Assembly (NCBI GenBank): GCA_964342525.1 | Contig: CAYFGQ010000012.1 | Location: 5,812-69,811 of the forward strand | Source: G963676205 sp964342525 | GTDB lineage: Bacteria; Campylobacterota; Campylobacteria; Campylobacterales; Arcobacteraceae | Length of the DNA stretch: 64,000 nt | Reading direction: 5' to 3' | Shown here: one piece after another, positions 54,288 through 63,743 of the stretch | How positions within the stretch are numbered: position 1 is the stretch's first letter | How the letters are laid out: every line of letters begins with the position of its first letter | The notes under the pieces: generated by a model | Database searches by the model: none | What the model was told of the DNA's origin: nothing | Seen by the model: only the letters and a program-made list of their open reading frames with translations | Translations under genes and position numbers: made by a program

Positions 54288-55337
54288 CTATTTATTCTTA
54301 AGCTCATATACATAAGAGAAGATTTCAGCAAGGGTTTTATAGAACTCTGCTGGTAGTTCATCTTCAATCTCAACTTGTTCATAAAGAGCCCTTGCAAGGG
54401 CTGGATTTTCTATAATTGGTATCTCATGCTCCATTGCAAGTTCTTTAATTTTATGGGCAATAAAATCAATACCCTTAGCTACAATCTTTGGTGCTGAATC
54501 TTTTTCGGCATCATATTTCATAGCCACAGCATAATGTGTTGGATTGGTAATAACCACATCCGCATCAGGCACATCAGCCATCATTCTTTGTCTTGACATT
54601 TGTTGTTGGATTTGACGAATCCTAGCCTTTACTTGAGGATCCCCTTCCATATTTTTAAACTCATCTTTTATCTCTTGTTTAGTCATCCTAAGCTGTTTAA
54701 AATAATAATACCTAGTAAAGTAAAAATCTATAATAGCAAAGATGATAATCACCAATAAAATTGCCCCAATAAAATATCCTGTAAGATCTATCATAAGAGC
54801 AATTGAAGCATATAATCCCATATCCATCATAGCAAGTAGATCATCACCCACAAAGAAAAATATCACAGTCATAATTATAAAAATCACAGTAAGTTTTGCC
54901 ATTAGTTTTAAGGATTCTAAAACTTTTCTCATACTAAAAACATTACTCATCCCTTTTATGGGATCAATCTTTTCAAGTTTAAATTTTACAGAGGTTCCAA
55001 CAAAACCAAATTGGGCAAGATTAAAAGCCATAGCAAAAATAATCACTAAAGCAAAAAATGGAGCTAAAGTAGTAATAAAAGTCATAATAGTTGTTTGTAA
55101 TATCACTTTTAGTGTAAGCCCATCTATTTCTTCGCCAATAAAGCCATAAGAAAAACGCATCATTTTTTCAATAGATTCCATTGCAAAAGATGAAAAGAAA
55201 AGAAGATATAAAGATCCAAAAAATAGTACAGCAGCACCTACAAACTCAATTGATTTAGGGACATTACCTTCTTTTTTGGCATCTTCAATCTTCTTGGGGG
55301 TGGGTTCTTCGGTTTTCTCTTCTTGATCTTCAGCCAT
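54288..55337 (-). CDS. flhB: Flagellar export gate protein FlhB
   Basis: 349 residues. Part of the flagellar type III export gate that switches substrate class. N-terminal EEPTPKKIEDAKKEGNVPKS, four membrane segments (about 31-52, 88-110, 145-165, 180-205), then the cytoplasmic domain with the self-cleavage site NPTH at 265-268 (TNPTHYAVAMKYD). ATG 55337 is 3 bp after the fliR stop. Last gene of the flagellar operon seen here. Confidence 0.95.
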   Translation of the reverse strand: MAEDQEEKTEEPTPKKIEDAKKEGNVPKSIEFVGAAVLFFGSLYLLFFSSFAMESIEKMMRFSYGFIGEEIDGLTLKVILQTTIMTFITTLAPFFALVIIFAMAFNLAQFGFVGTSVKFKLEKIDPIKGMSNVFSMRKVLESLKLMAKLTVIFIIMTVIFFFVGDDLLAMMDMGLYASIALMIDLTGYFIGAILLVIIIFAIIDFYFTRYYYFKQLRMTKQEIKDEFKNMEGDPQVKARIRQIQQQMSRQRMMADVPDADVVITNPTHYAVAMKYDAEKDSAPKIVAKGIDFIAHKIKELAMEHEIPIIENPALARALYEQVEIEDELPAEFYKTLAEIFSYVYELKNK

Positions 55338-55340
55338 CTA

Positions 55341-56090
55341 TCATCCAAACTTATTAATAAAATAGTTTTTAAAACTCTCTGCAAATATCTCCATTCCTAA
55401 AAGCATAAAAACAAAGATAAGTATAAATTTTACCTGAAAAGTGATAACAAAAGGTGAAAATGCTGGCATCGATTTTGTACCATATCCATAATATACATCA
55501 AGAACAAAACCGATAAAAAATAAAGGAAAAGCAAATGAAAATGCAAAAGCAAACATCTTTTTCACCTCATCAATAGCAAAACTCACCCCATCATAATTAA
55601 AGATATTAAATCCCCCTAAATGTATGGAGTCAAAACTCATATGAAGCATCACCAATGTCACCTCATACATACCTGTCTCAAAATATAGAATCAAAATAAT
55701 ATAATATAAAAATCTACCTACAACATTTTGTTGAGTTCCAGTAGCAGGGTCAAACATATTTGCCATAGATAAAGCTGTAGCATAACCAATTAAATCCCCA
55801 ATAATACTAATAGCCGCAAAAATCACATGCATCAAAAATGATCCCACAAGACCTAAAGTAATCTCACTTATAAGGGCTTCCATAAAGGTATCCTGAGTCA
55901 CATCTGTTTGAATATTCACAAGAGGAAATAAAAAAATAGTAAAATAAAATGAAAGGGCAATTCTAATAGTAGGAGAGATAGCCTTATCCCCGAAAATAGG
56001 CATGAAAGCCATAAAAGCCACTACCCTAGCAAATAAAAGTACAAAGGGATAAAGAATTTCACTATCAAAGAGTAAAAGGAGTTGTTCCAT
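55341..56090 (-). CDS. fliR: Flagellar export gate protein FliR
   Basis: 249 residues, six predicted membrane helices, with FliR marks (LFARVVAFMAFMPIFGDKAISPTIRIALSF, LIGYATALSMANMFDPATGTQQNVVGRF). Component of the FliPQR export channel. Follows the fliK-like gene by 10 bp and precedes flhB by 3 bp. Confidence 0.93.
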   Translation of the reverse strand: MEQLLLLFDSEILYPFVLLFARVVAFMAFMPIFGDKAISPTIRIALSFYFTIFLFPLVNIQTDVTQDTFMEALISEITLGLVGSFLMHVIFAAISIIGDLIGYATALSMANMFDPATGTQQNVVGRFLYYIILILYFETGMYEVTLVMLHMSFDSIHLGGFNIFNYDGVSFAIDEVKKMFAFAFSFAFPLFFIGFVLDVYYGYGTKSMPAFSPFVITFQVKFILIFVFMLLGMEIFAESFKNYFINKFG

Positions 56091-56100
56091 CTACTACCTT

Positions 56101-59100
56101 TTACATATAATTAGATTGAGCTATAACTTCTTCTGTAGTATGTTGTTCAGCTATTATATTATTTGTTTGTTCTGCTGAGTTAGATCTATTTTGATTTTGA
56201 TTCGATCCATCATTTTGATTTTGATTTGATCCACTATCTTGTTGCATTCCAAAATCAAGATTAAAATTTGTTGCACTATCAAAGTTTCTTGTAAGTGCAG
56301 CTCTAAGTTGAGACTGGTTGTCTACAAAAGTTTCTAGAGTGTTTGTATTTGACATATTTAAAGAGATACTTATACCATTATTTTGATCACTCTTTATCAT
56401 AACCGCAATATTTCCAAGACCATTTGGATTTAAATTGATTCTAAAAGCTGTTAAAGGTGGCTTATAGTTTTGTGCCATTTCTCTAGCCACATCACTCATC
56501 ATAGATCTTAAACTTTGTCTAGCACCTATTATTCTATTCTCAATTGTTTGGGTAGCCTCAGCTGATACTGCCACCTCTACTACTTGTGCTTCAGCATTAT
56601 TTGTAAGAGTATTTGCCTTTGCTACTATATTTTCATTTGTTTGAATCTGATTATTAACATTATGAAGTTTTCTACCAACACTATTATCAAAAGCTATTCT
56701 TTTTAGAAGATCATCCCTAGAGTTTTGAACTCTCACTTCCTCTTTTTGAACAACATCTTCAATCACTTCAGTTTCTGTTGCATTTAGTCCAAGAGTTTGT
56801 GCACTAGTTTTTATATCTCCCACATTTTTAGCATCCTGAGCTAATTTTACACCTTCACTTTTTTTCATCATATTTGCAATATCATTTCTCTTTTTTTGAT
56901 CATGTAAATATCCAGCTGTTGCAAATAAAGGAAGATCTTTTTGTACAAACTGATCTTTAGCACCTAAAGACTCACTTGCCAATTTAGCCTCACTAGCAGT
57001 TGAACTAGTAGCCTCTTTCATCATCTTATCAAGTAAAGAATTAGAGTTTTGCTGTTTTTTATCAGCTAAAAGATTATCCTCTTTTTTCATACTCTCTTTT
57101 AGAGTTGATTTTAGATTATTATCATTTATAGCAGTAACTTCACCCTTAGCTGTATCTCTAATACTAGCAAGTCCACTTGCTAAGTCTTGATTTGAAGTAG
57201 GAGTCACACTTGTATTTGAAGCACCACCACTAGCACTTGCTATTGTTGCACTAGTAACACCTTTTAAAGAGTGATCTTTTTCATTTCTTAATAACTCTTG
57301 TTTTTTATCACTAGTTTTTAAATCTATATTTTTTGTTTCAACTTTTTTATCAACAATATTTTGATCACTAGCTTTAATATCCCCTGTGGCTGTATTATTA
57401 TCTATATTTGGTGTTTGAATAGTTTGAGTAGGCTCTGAGCTACTTAAATTTACAGGTGTATTGTTTTGTGTAAGTGTCGTAGTTTTAGTATTTGTTTGAG
57501 TTGGAGCTGTATTATTTACTGTTTTTGTGCTTCCATCTTTTGATTCACTAAGAGCTTTATCTGCTAAAGCAGTTGCTGTCGCTGAAGAGATTAAATTATC
57601 TGCTAAAGATTTTTTAACAGTTCCCTCAGGTTTATTATCTACTTTTTGTTCTACTACATTATCTTGTACTTTTTTATTTGGTATTACACTATTTGTAGTT
57701 GTTGTTTTATTTGAGTTTATTGGATTTTGTGTTTGGCTATTTACACTATCAGGAGATACTTTAGGACTCCCAATTACTGTTTTTTCTGCTATATTATTAG
57801 TTTGTGTTTGTACTTTTGGTGTACTAGTATTTTGAGCAACACTTTTTTTAGTATTTAAAGTTTGTGTAGTCTCACTAACATTTTGAGGATTAATACTTTT
57901 TACTTTTTTAGCAATAGGAGCTGCAGTAGTAACAGTTGTAGCTACTTTTTGATTATCTGTTTTTTGTATTTGCTCACTGGAATTTTGAGTATTTGTTTTT
58001 TCATTTGTTAAACTACTCTGATTATTATTGATAATAGTTTGTTTTACTACAGGTTTATTATTTGTAGCTTGTGGATTTTGGTTTTGTAAAGTTGTTGTGT
58101 TTTCAGTTTTTTTATTTGGAACTATCTCTGTATTTTTTGTATTTGAATTTATTCCAGTATTTACTACTTCACTATTTGTTTGTCTTTGAGTATTATTTTG
58201 TACTTTTGAAACTACATTATTTGTTTGTTTCTGTGGTGTTTGAATACTAGAGGATTCAGTATTTGTTTGTTTTTGAGTATTATTTTGTACTTTTGTCTCT
58301 TGATTAGCTACTGTAGTACTTGCTACACTAGCCTTCTTAGCTGATTCTGTTTGTTTTTGAGGTATAGATGAATCTACAGTATTATTTACATTATTTGCTT
58401 GAGTTTGTACTTTTGTTTGGGTTTTATCTACTACATTATTTGTTTGGGCTTGTGCTTTTGTTGTAGTTCCTATATTAGTTGGCGTATTTGTTTGTGCTGA
58501 GTTTTTTTGTCCAACTGATGTAGAGTTTGTATTTACTGAATTTTTTGTACTTTCATTTCCAACTTTTTTTGCTTCAAGTCCAGTTTCTTCTATACTTTTA
58601 GGAGTTTGAGTATATGTAGCTTTACTTCCACCTGTAACCACTTTCGTTTGACTAGAAGTTGTTGTATTTGAAGCTGGAGTTTGGGAATCATTTGTTATTT
58701 TTATCTTTGCTGTTATTTTACTACCATCGGCTGGCGTACTTTGGGTATTTGTACCATTTGCATTTTGTTGTGCTGTTGATTCAGAAACCATCTTATCAAA
58801 TAAAGATGCTCCTGTACCTTGTGTTGTTCCTTGAGATACTGGTTTATTTGTAGTATTTACAGCTGTCGATTTAGGACTTGTTCCATTTGTATTTTGTTGA
58901 GTTGTTGATTGTTTTTGATTTGAAGTTTCTGCTTCACTTTCCCCCTCACTTGAACCTGTGTCTTTTCCAGTCACTTGAGCAAGCATACTATCAAATAAAG
59001 ATGGCCCCTCTTTAGGTGCTACTTTACCATCAACTGATGTTTTTTTACCATCAATCGATTTTCCATCTTGTGTTTGATTGGGAGTTACAATACCTTCAAA

Positions 59101-59109
59101 TCCAGCCAT
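56101..59109 (-). CDS. fliK: FliK-like flagellar hook-length control protein, very long
   Basis: 1002 residues, far longer than the usual 400-600. Residues 1-700 are low complexity, rich in Asn, Thr, Gln, Ser and Lys, with short recurring motifs (SLFDSMLAQ, LFDKMVSES, LLDKMMKEAT) at spaced places that might be export or binding units. The C-terminal domain (about 875-940) matches Flg_hook: PPLTAFRINLNPNGLGNIAVMIK, NTLETFVDNQSQLRAALTRNF. FliK measures hook length and triggers the FlhB switch; fliR and flhB follow. The long disordered part may set a longer ruler, which is inference. Confidence 0.85.
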   Translation of the reverse strand: MAGFEGIVTPNQTQDGKSIDGKKTSVDGKVAPKEGPSLFDSMLAQVTGKDTGSSEGESEAETSNQKQSTTQQNTNGTSPKSTAVNTTNKPVSQGTTQGTGASLFDKMVSESTAQQNANGTNTQSTPADGSKITAKIKITNDSQTPASNTTTSSQTKVVTGGSKATYTQTPKSIEETGLEAKKVGNESTKNSVNTNSTSVGQKNSAQTNTPTNIGTTTKAQAQTNNVVDKTQTKVQTQANNVNNTVDSSIPQKQTESAKKASVASTTVANQETKVQNNTQKQTNTESSSIQTPQKQTNNVVSKVQNNTQRQTNSEVVNTGINSNTKNTEIVPNKKTENTTTLQNQNPQATNNKPVVKQTIINNNQSSLTNEKTNTQNSSEQIQKTDNQKVATTVTTAAPIAKKVKSINPQNVSETTQTLNTKKSVAQNTSTPKVQTQTNNIAEKTVIGSPKVSPDSVNSQTQNPINSNKTTTTNSVIPNKKVQDNVVEQKVDNKPEGTVKKSLADNLISSATATALADKALSESKDGSTKTVNNTAPTQTNTKTTTLTQNNTPVNLSSSEPTQTIQTPNIDNNTATGDIKASDQNIVDKKVETKNIDLKTSDKKQELLRNEKDHSLKGVTSATIASASGGASNTSVTPTSNQDLASGLASIRDTAKGEVTAINDNNLKSTLKESMKKEDNLLADKKQQNSNSLLDKMMKEATSSTASEAKLASESLGAKDQFVQKDLPLFATAGYLHDQKKRNDIANMMKKSEGVKLAQDAKNVGDIKTSAQTLGLNATETEVIEDVVQKEEVRVQNSRDDLLKRIAFDNSVGRKLHNVNNQIQTNENIVAKANTLTNNAEAQVVEVAVSAEATQTIENRIIGARQSLRSMMSDVAREMAQNYKPPLTAFRINLNPNGLGNIAVMIKSDQNNGISISLNMSNTNTLETFVDNQSQLRAALTRNFDSATNFNLDFGMQQDSGSNQNQNDGSNQNQNRSNSAEQTNNIIAEQHTTEEVIAQSNYM

Positions 59110-59110
59110 T

Positions 59111-59812
59111 TTAAACCTTAGCCTCTTGAGTATATGTATTTTTTTCGAGTTCCTCTAAATCATCTTTTTTCTTAGCTGGTGCTTCAGTCTTTTGACTTTG
59201 TGCAAACTCTTCTATCTCTTTTTGTTGTTTCTCAAATATATCATTTGAAATTGTAGTATGAGTAGGAATAGAATCATAAGTTTTTGGCATCTGTTTTTGC
59301 TCACTAGGCTCAACAGGATCTACCTCTTTAGCACTTGCCATAATTGTGTTCTGTCCATTTACTTGTTGATTATTTTCAGCAGGTCTTGGCATCTTAGTTG
59401 ACATATATTCATTTTGTTCTGAAAGAACTTTATTTCTATTTTCTAATACACCAACCTTTTCTTTTAGTTGCATTATTTCATTCTTTTTTTGTTTTAACTC
59501 TGCACTTTCATTCTCTTTAGCCCATCTCTCACCTAAAGTTTCTGTTTTTGTCTCTGGTGCTAAAGTATAAGAGTTTTGTATAGCAGCCCTAGAGTTAAAA
59601 TAAGCCCTATCAATATTTGCCATATTAGAATTATAACCTGTAGACTTTCCACCATATGAAGAGAATTGATTATTATCATCCCCATCAAAAAACTCTTTTA
59701 CAGAATCTACAATATTATCAAAGATCGATTTTTCATCTTTAGGGCTGTTTGAGCCATTATTTCCAAAAGATCCATAATTTGAATTTGAAAAATTATTATT
59801 TATTCCATCCAT
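59111..59812 (-). CDS. Unknown protein in flagellar operon, coiled coil
   Basis: 233 residues, Asn/Ser/Gly-rich N-terminus, a coiled-coil segment (ELKQKKNEIMQLKEKVGVLENRNKVLSEQNEY, about 105-138) and a charged tail. Starts 3 bp after flgC and ends 1 bp before the fliK-like gene, so it is co-expressed. Not recognised; a hook or rod assembly helper is possible by place. Confidence 0.65.
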   Translation of the reverse strand: MDGINNNFSNSNYGSFGNNGSNSPKDEKSIFDNIVDSVKEFFDGDDNNQFSSYGGKSTGYNSNMANIDRAYFNSRAAIQNSYTLAPETKTETLGERWAKENESAELKQKKNEIMQLKEKVGVLENRNKVLSEQNEYMSTKMPRPAENNQQVNGQNTIMASAKEVDPVEPSEQKQMPKTYDSIPTHTTISNDIFEKQQKEIEEFAQSQKTEAPAKKKDDLEELEKNTYTQEAKV

Positions 59813-59815
59813 CTA

Positions 59816-60271
59816 TTACGCCTTTAATATATCAATTGTTTTATTATCTATTGCTTTATGAGTCTGAAATGCTGAAAGGTTTGCTTCATAAGATCTCATA
59901 GCTTCAATTAAATCAACCATTTCTACAACAGGGTTGATATTTGGATAAGCAACATAACCCTCTGCATTTGCATCTGGGTGATTTGGCTCATACTTCATAA
60001 TAGGCTCACTTTTAGCATCTATCACAGCTTTTACATTTACTCCACTTAATGGTGTTGGTTGTGGAGCATTAGGATTAGTTGGTTTATTATTTGTTTTATC
60101 TTGTTCATTTAGAAGTAATTCTTGAAAAACAACATTTTGTTTTTTATATGGTCCACCCTCTTCAGTATGAGTTGTTTGTGCATTTGCGATATTTGCACTT
60201 ACTGTATTTATTCTTGTTCTTTGTGCTCCAAGTCCCGATGTTGCTACATCATAACCATCAAAAAACCCCAT
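59816..60271 (-). CDS. flgC: Flagellar proximal rod protein FlgC
   Basis: 151 residues with the rod-protein N-terminus (FFDGYDVATSGLGAQRTRINTVSANIANAQTT) and C-terminus (NINPVVEMVDLIEAMRSYEANLSAFQTHKAIDNKTIDIL) that pack as the D0 coiled coil. A flgB gene is not between it and fliE, so flgB lies elsewhere. Confidence 0.94.
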   Translation of the reverse strand: MGFFDGYDVATSGLGAQRTRINTVSANIANAQTTHTEEGGPYKKQNVVFQELLLNEQDKTNNKPTNPNAPQPTPLSGVNVKAVIDAKSEPIMKYEPNHPDANAEGYVAYPNINPVVEMVDLIEAMRSYEANLSAFQTHKAIDNKTIDILKA

Positions 60272-60327
60272 ACTATCTCCTTTTAAAAAATGATATCATA
60301 AATATTCTAAAATAATTTTTAAAATTA

Positions 60328-60627
60328 TTAAACTTGCATCTGCATAACTTGTTTATATGCAGAGATTGCTTTATTTTTTGTTTCTAATGCTAGTTTTAAA
60401 CTAAGATCAGCTTCTTCAATTTGTTGGATAGCTTTTTGTAAATTTTCAACTCTACCTGTTGCAATATTTTGCATCGCATCATATGCTTGAACTTGTTGAT
60501 TATTTACATCATGCATAGCATCTTTTAACATATCTTGAAAAGATGGTCCTTGATTTAAATTTGCTTGGTTTGCTGTTTTGTTAACATTACCAAGACCTTG
60601 TAAGCCAGAAAGGTTATTTATTTCCAT
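60328..60627 (-). CDS. fliE: Flagellar MS-ring/rod junction protein FliE
   Basis: 99 residues, ending in the conserved ALETKNKAISAYKQVMQMQV preceded by NLQKAIQQIEEADLSLKL. Links rod to MS ring and is needed to begin rod export. 12 bp after a small membrane gene and 56 bp before flgC. Confidence 0.93.
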   Translation of the reverse strand: MEINNLSGLQGLGNVNKTANQANLNQGPSFQDMLKDAMHDVNNQQVQAYDAMQNIATGRVENLQKAIQQIEEADLSLKLALETKNKAISAYKQVMQMQV

Positions 60628-60639
60628 ATTTCATCACCC

Positions 60640-60966
60640 TTATTTTTTATCTTCTACTGTTTTTGTTTGAGCCTCTTGAACAGCTAGTTCTGAGATCAAC
60701 ATATCAATTTTTTCTTGATTATATTTAAAATTAAATTCTTCTTCTTTATTTTGCAGTGAAAAGAGTGATACAATCACCCCAAGCATCACATTGGATACAC
60801 CTTTTAGTAATACTGTAACACCTAAAACCCCAGCAATCATCTCTAAAGGGGTATAATAGTCTGCATTTATAACAAAAAATATTAGAGTAGCAAAAAAACC
60901 AATAGCAATAAATAGTCTAAATACACCACTATTTATCACATTTTGTGAAAATCGTTCAACTACCAC
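60640..60966 (-). CDS. Small two-helix membrane protein in flagellar operon
   Basis: 108 residues with two hydrophobic helices (about 17-34 and 43-68) and a charged helical tail (NKEEEFNFKYNQEKIDMLISEL). Located between flhG and fliE with gaps of 11 and 12 bp. Not recognised. Its place suggests a polar or basal-body role. Confidence 0.65.
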   Translation of the reverse strand: MVVERFSQNVINSGVFRLFIAIGFFATLIFFVINADYYTPLEMIAGVLGVTVLLKGVSNVMLGVIVSLFSLQNKEEEFNFKYNQEKIDMLISELAVQEAQTKTVEDKK

Positions 60967-60977
60967 TTAGATATCCT

Positions 60978-61793
60978 CTACTTCAAATTACCAAGTATTT
61001 GTTCTGCTATATACTCAAACTCTTTTGTCACTATCTCATTGGGAAATTCTTTTATAAACAGCTTTCTAAGTCTAGCTGTTGTTGCTATATTCATTGAAGG
61101 TGACACGTTACCTATATATTTTACCATAAAATTTTCATTTAATCTATTCTTTTTTGCCAAATCTTGTACAGATTTTGTAATTGTTTCACCTATTTTATAT
61201 GCCTTAGTATGATTAAAGCACAACATTAGACTTCTTTTACTCTGAGATATCATTTTTATTAAGGCATAAACATCAGTTAAAGCACTAGGATCAGTGGTAG
61301 TTAGAGCCAAAATATTATCTGATATATCAAGGAATTCACTTACATATTCATTTAATCCAGCACCTGTATCTACTATCAAGATATCAAACTTATTTGAGTT
61401 CATGATATCCCTTACAAGTCTAGAGAAAACTAAAGAATTAGTATTTTGAGCATATTGATAACCACTTTTTCCAGCTATCAGTTTTAGATTTTGATACTGT
61501 GTATCTAAAATAATCTGATCAAGACTAGCTTCACCATTTATATAATCAAAAAAAGTGATCTTTGGGCGAATATTAAAAAGCACTTGCATATTTGCTAAAC
61601 CTATATCAGCATCTAGAACACACACCTTTAAATTCTTCTGTGCCAAGATATAAGATATATTTGCACAAAAAGTAGATTTACCAACACCACCTTTTCCAGA
61701 TGTGATTGTTATCAATTTAGTTTTGGAATTAATATTATTTCTTTGGGTCAAAGATACAAGCTTTTGAGCTTGAGTAGAGATTTGATCAAACAC
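60978..61793 (-). CDS. flhG: FlhG/FleN (MinD-like ATPase, flagellar number control)
   Basis: 271 residues. Deviant Walker A SGKGGVGKSTFCANIS (KGGVGKS at 34-40), VCVLDADIGLANMQVLFN, and DILIVDTGAGLNEYVSEF. Partner of FlhF; in Campylobacterota also shapes cell division placement. Start ATG 61793 overlaps the flhF stop by one base. Confidence 0.92.
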   Translation of the reverse strand: MFDQISTQAQKLVSLTQRNNINSKTKLITITSGKGGVGKSTFCANISYILAQKNLKVCVLDADIGLANMQVLFNIRPKITFFDYINGEASLDQIILDTQYQNLKLIAGKSGYQYAQNTNSLVFSRLVRDIMNSNKFDILIVDTGAGLNEYVSEFLDISDNILALTTTDPSALTDVYALIKMISQSKRSLMLCFNHTKAYKIGETITKSVQDLAKKNRLNENFMVKYIGNVSPSMNIATTARLRKLFIKEFPNEIVTKEFEYIAEQILGNLK

Positions 61794-62971
61794 TAACGTT
61801 TACCACACTTTCTATTCATAAAACAATCAATCATATAACCAGCATCACCAACAATTAAATCATCAGGTACATTTTGACCAATTGAATAGTAACAAATAGA
61901 TTTTTTCATCTTATGGGAAAAAGAGATAAGATTTCCAAAACTTCTAGTCTCATCTAATTTTGTAAAAAGCAGATTATTGATATTTAGTTTTGAATAACTT
62001 GTATAAATCTCTTGAAGATCTGTTTGTTTTACATTTGCAGGTAATACTAAAGTTTTCTCAATAGGTATCTCATCAACCTTTACAAGGTGTTCATTAATCA
62101 ATTCTATCTTATCTATATCATATTGGGAACTTCCAGCAGTATCAATAAAGATATAATTACAATCTTTTAGTCTAATAATAGCCTCAACTAGTTCTTCAGG
62201 CTTCTTTACAACTTCTAATGGTAGTCTCATAATATTCGTGTAAGCTTTAAGTTGTTCTATTGCACCCACTCTAAATGAGTCAAGAGTGATCACTCCAACA
62301 GTATAATTTGAGCCAACTTTGTATGCATAACGGGCTGCAAGTTTTGCAATACTTGTGGTTTTTCCTACTCCTGTAGGTCCCACTAACATCACTATTTTTC
62401 TTTGGTGTGATTTTAACATCACCTCATGTTTTATTGGAATAAGTCTACGTAGAACTAGTTTAAAAAAGTCATTTACCTTTGCTGGATTTGATTTAAATGC
62501 CATTGGTAATTGAGCAATAGTCTTTTTTAAAATAGTATAAGTCATCTCTTGATCAAACTCATTTTGCTCAAACAAGGCATAAATATCTATAAACTCTGGT
62601 GGAATAGTAAGATCAAAAAGTTGACTCTTTGGATCCCATAGAGTTTTTTGAACCTGCTCAATTGCCTCTTGCATTCGTAAGATTTCACTCTTAAAATCAT
62701 AAAAATTTGCAGAGATATTCTCTTTTGGTACTACAGGCTCAACAGGATCTTTAATCTTTGGTGTTTCTATTTTTTGTACAGGAATCTCTAGTTTTTCATC
62801 TTCACTATCATCATAATCAATAGCAACCATCACCTCATACATATTTACAGTATCTTCATTTTGATCAGATATCTTTTTTGTAGAGATAACTATTGCGTCT
62901 TCACCACACTCTTTTTGAGCATTACGAAGTGCAATAGTAGGTGTTTCACCTAAGAATGACAACATTTTCAT
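61793..62971 (-). CDS. flhF: FlhF signal-recognition-type GTPase
   Basis: 392 residues. N-terminal segment (KMLSFLGETPTIALRNAQKECGEDAIVISTKK), then an NG domain with G1 GPTGVGKTT at 198-206, TLDSFRVGAIEQLKAYTNIM, FIDTAGSSQYD and LLFTKLDETRSFGN. Marks the pole for flagellum assembly. Overlaps the previous gene by 4 bp (ATGA) and flhG by one base. Confidence 0.95.
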   Translation of the reverse strand: MKMLSFLGETPTIALRNAQKECGEDAIVISTKKISDQNEDTVNMYEVMVAIDYDDSEDEKLEIPVQKIETPKIKDPVEPVVPKENISANFYDFKSEILRMQEAIEQVQKTLWDPKSQLFDLTIPPEFIDIYALFEQNEFDQEMTYTILKKTIAQLPMAFKSNPAKVNDFFKLVLRRLIPIKHEVMLKSHQRKIVMLVGPTGVGKTTSIAKLAARYAYKVGSNYTVGVITLDSFRVGAIEQLKAYTNIMRLPLEVVKKPEELVEAIIRLKDCNYIFIDTAGSSQYDIDKIELINEHLVKVDEIPIEKTLVLPANVKQTDLQEIYTSYSKLNINNLLFTKLDETRSFGNLISFSHKMKKSICYYSIGQNVPDDLIVGDAGYMIDCFMNRKCGKR

Positions 62972-63366
62972 CTAAAATGACCATCCTTGTAAATCTTCTC
63001 AACTTTTCCTTCTCTTGTTTTTATCTTTACAAAATCTTTTGTCTCTTGGATCACTTCACCCACTTTTTCTATCTCAAAACTACCAAAATTAAATTTTACA
63101 GATCTTCTTACATATTTTTCCACATCTTTAGTACAAATAATACTATTTCTTCTTATGTAATGGGTAGCTATATATTGCCCATCTGCTAATTCATCTTTTT
63201 TAAGAGGTGTACAATTTCTATTTAAAGCTTTATAAGTATTTTTTTCAACCACATCATCTAAAGCAATAAACTCTTTAAATTGAATATTTCTTTTTACAAG
63301 TAAAACCTTTTGAGCAGCATATGAAAAGTTTACCAATAATAAAAACAATAAAACAAATCTTTTCAT
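62968..63366 (-). CDS. FlgA-like P-ring chaperone (SAF-type domain)
   Basis: 132 residues. Signal peptide (MKRFVLLFLLLVNFSYAAQ) then a SAF-like repeat pattern (VLLVKRNIQFKEFIALDDVVEKN, ADGQYIATHYIRRNSIICTKDV). Short for FlgA but with its character. Starts exactly where the FlgN-like gene ends and overlaps flhF by 4 bp. Confidence 0.65.
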   Translation of the reverse strand: MKRFVLLFLLLVNFSYAAQKVLLVKRNIQFKEFIALDDVVEKNTYKALNRNCTPLKKDELADGQYIATHYIRRNSIICTKDVEKYVRRSVKFNFGSFEIEKVGEVIQETKDFVKIKTREGKVEKIYKDGHFR

Positions 63367-63743
63367 TATGCCCTTACCTCTACAATAGATCCACCATTAT
63401 TTTGGGTAATCTCTTCTACTATTTCTCTGTACATCTCTTTTACTGGTAATACAATTGAAGCTAATTTTCCATTTAGTTCATAAAGTTCTCTCAAATTTTC
63501 CTCTAAATAATTAAACTTATCTCTATAAATATTTACATCTTCCCCAGCATTTATAGCATTTGCCAAGGCTTGATTTAACTGCGATTTTTGATTTGATATA
63601 AGTATCATCCACTCTTGTTTTTGAGAATTTCTCTCCAATAGATTTGAATGGTTTGCATTTTTCACATCTTCTATATCTAAAAGTATGGCATTTTTAAGTT
63701 TTTGAGCTGTATAAAGCATACTATCGATGATATCATCAATCAT
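63366..63743 (-). CDS. FlgN-like flagellar chaperone
   Basis: 125 residues, all helical (YTAQKLKNAILLDIEDVKNANHSNLLERNSQKQEWMILISNQKSQLNQAL), like FlgN, the chaperone of hook-filament junction proteins. Its place after flgJ supports this. Family resemblance is by helical pattern and length, so moderate certainty. Confidence 0.6.
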   Translation of the reverse strand: MIDDIIDSMLYTAQKLKNAILLDIEDVKNANHSNLLERNSQKQEWMILISNQKSQLNQALANAINAGEDVNIYRDKFNYLEENLRELYELNGKLASIVLPVKEMYREIVEEITQNNGGSIVEVRA

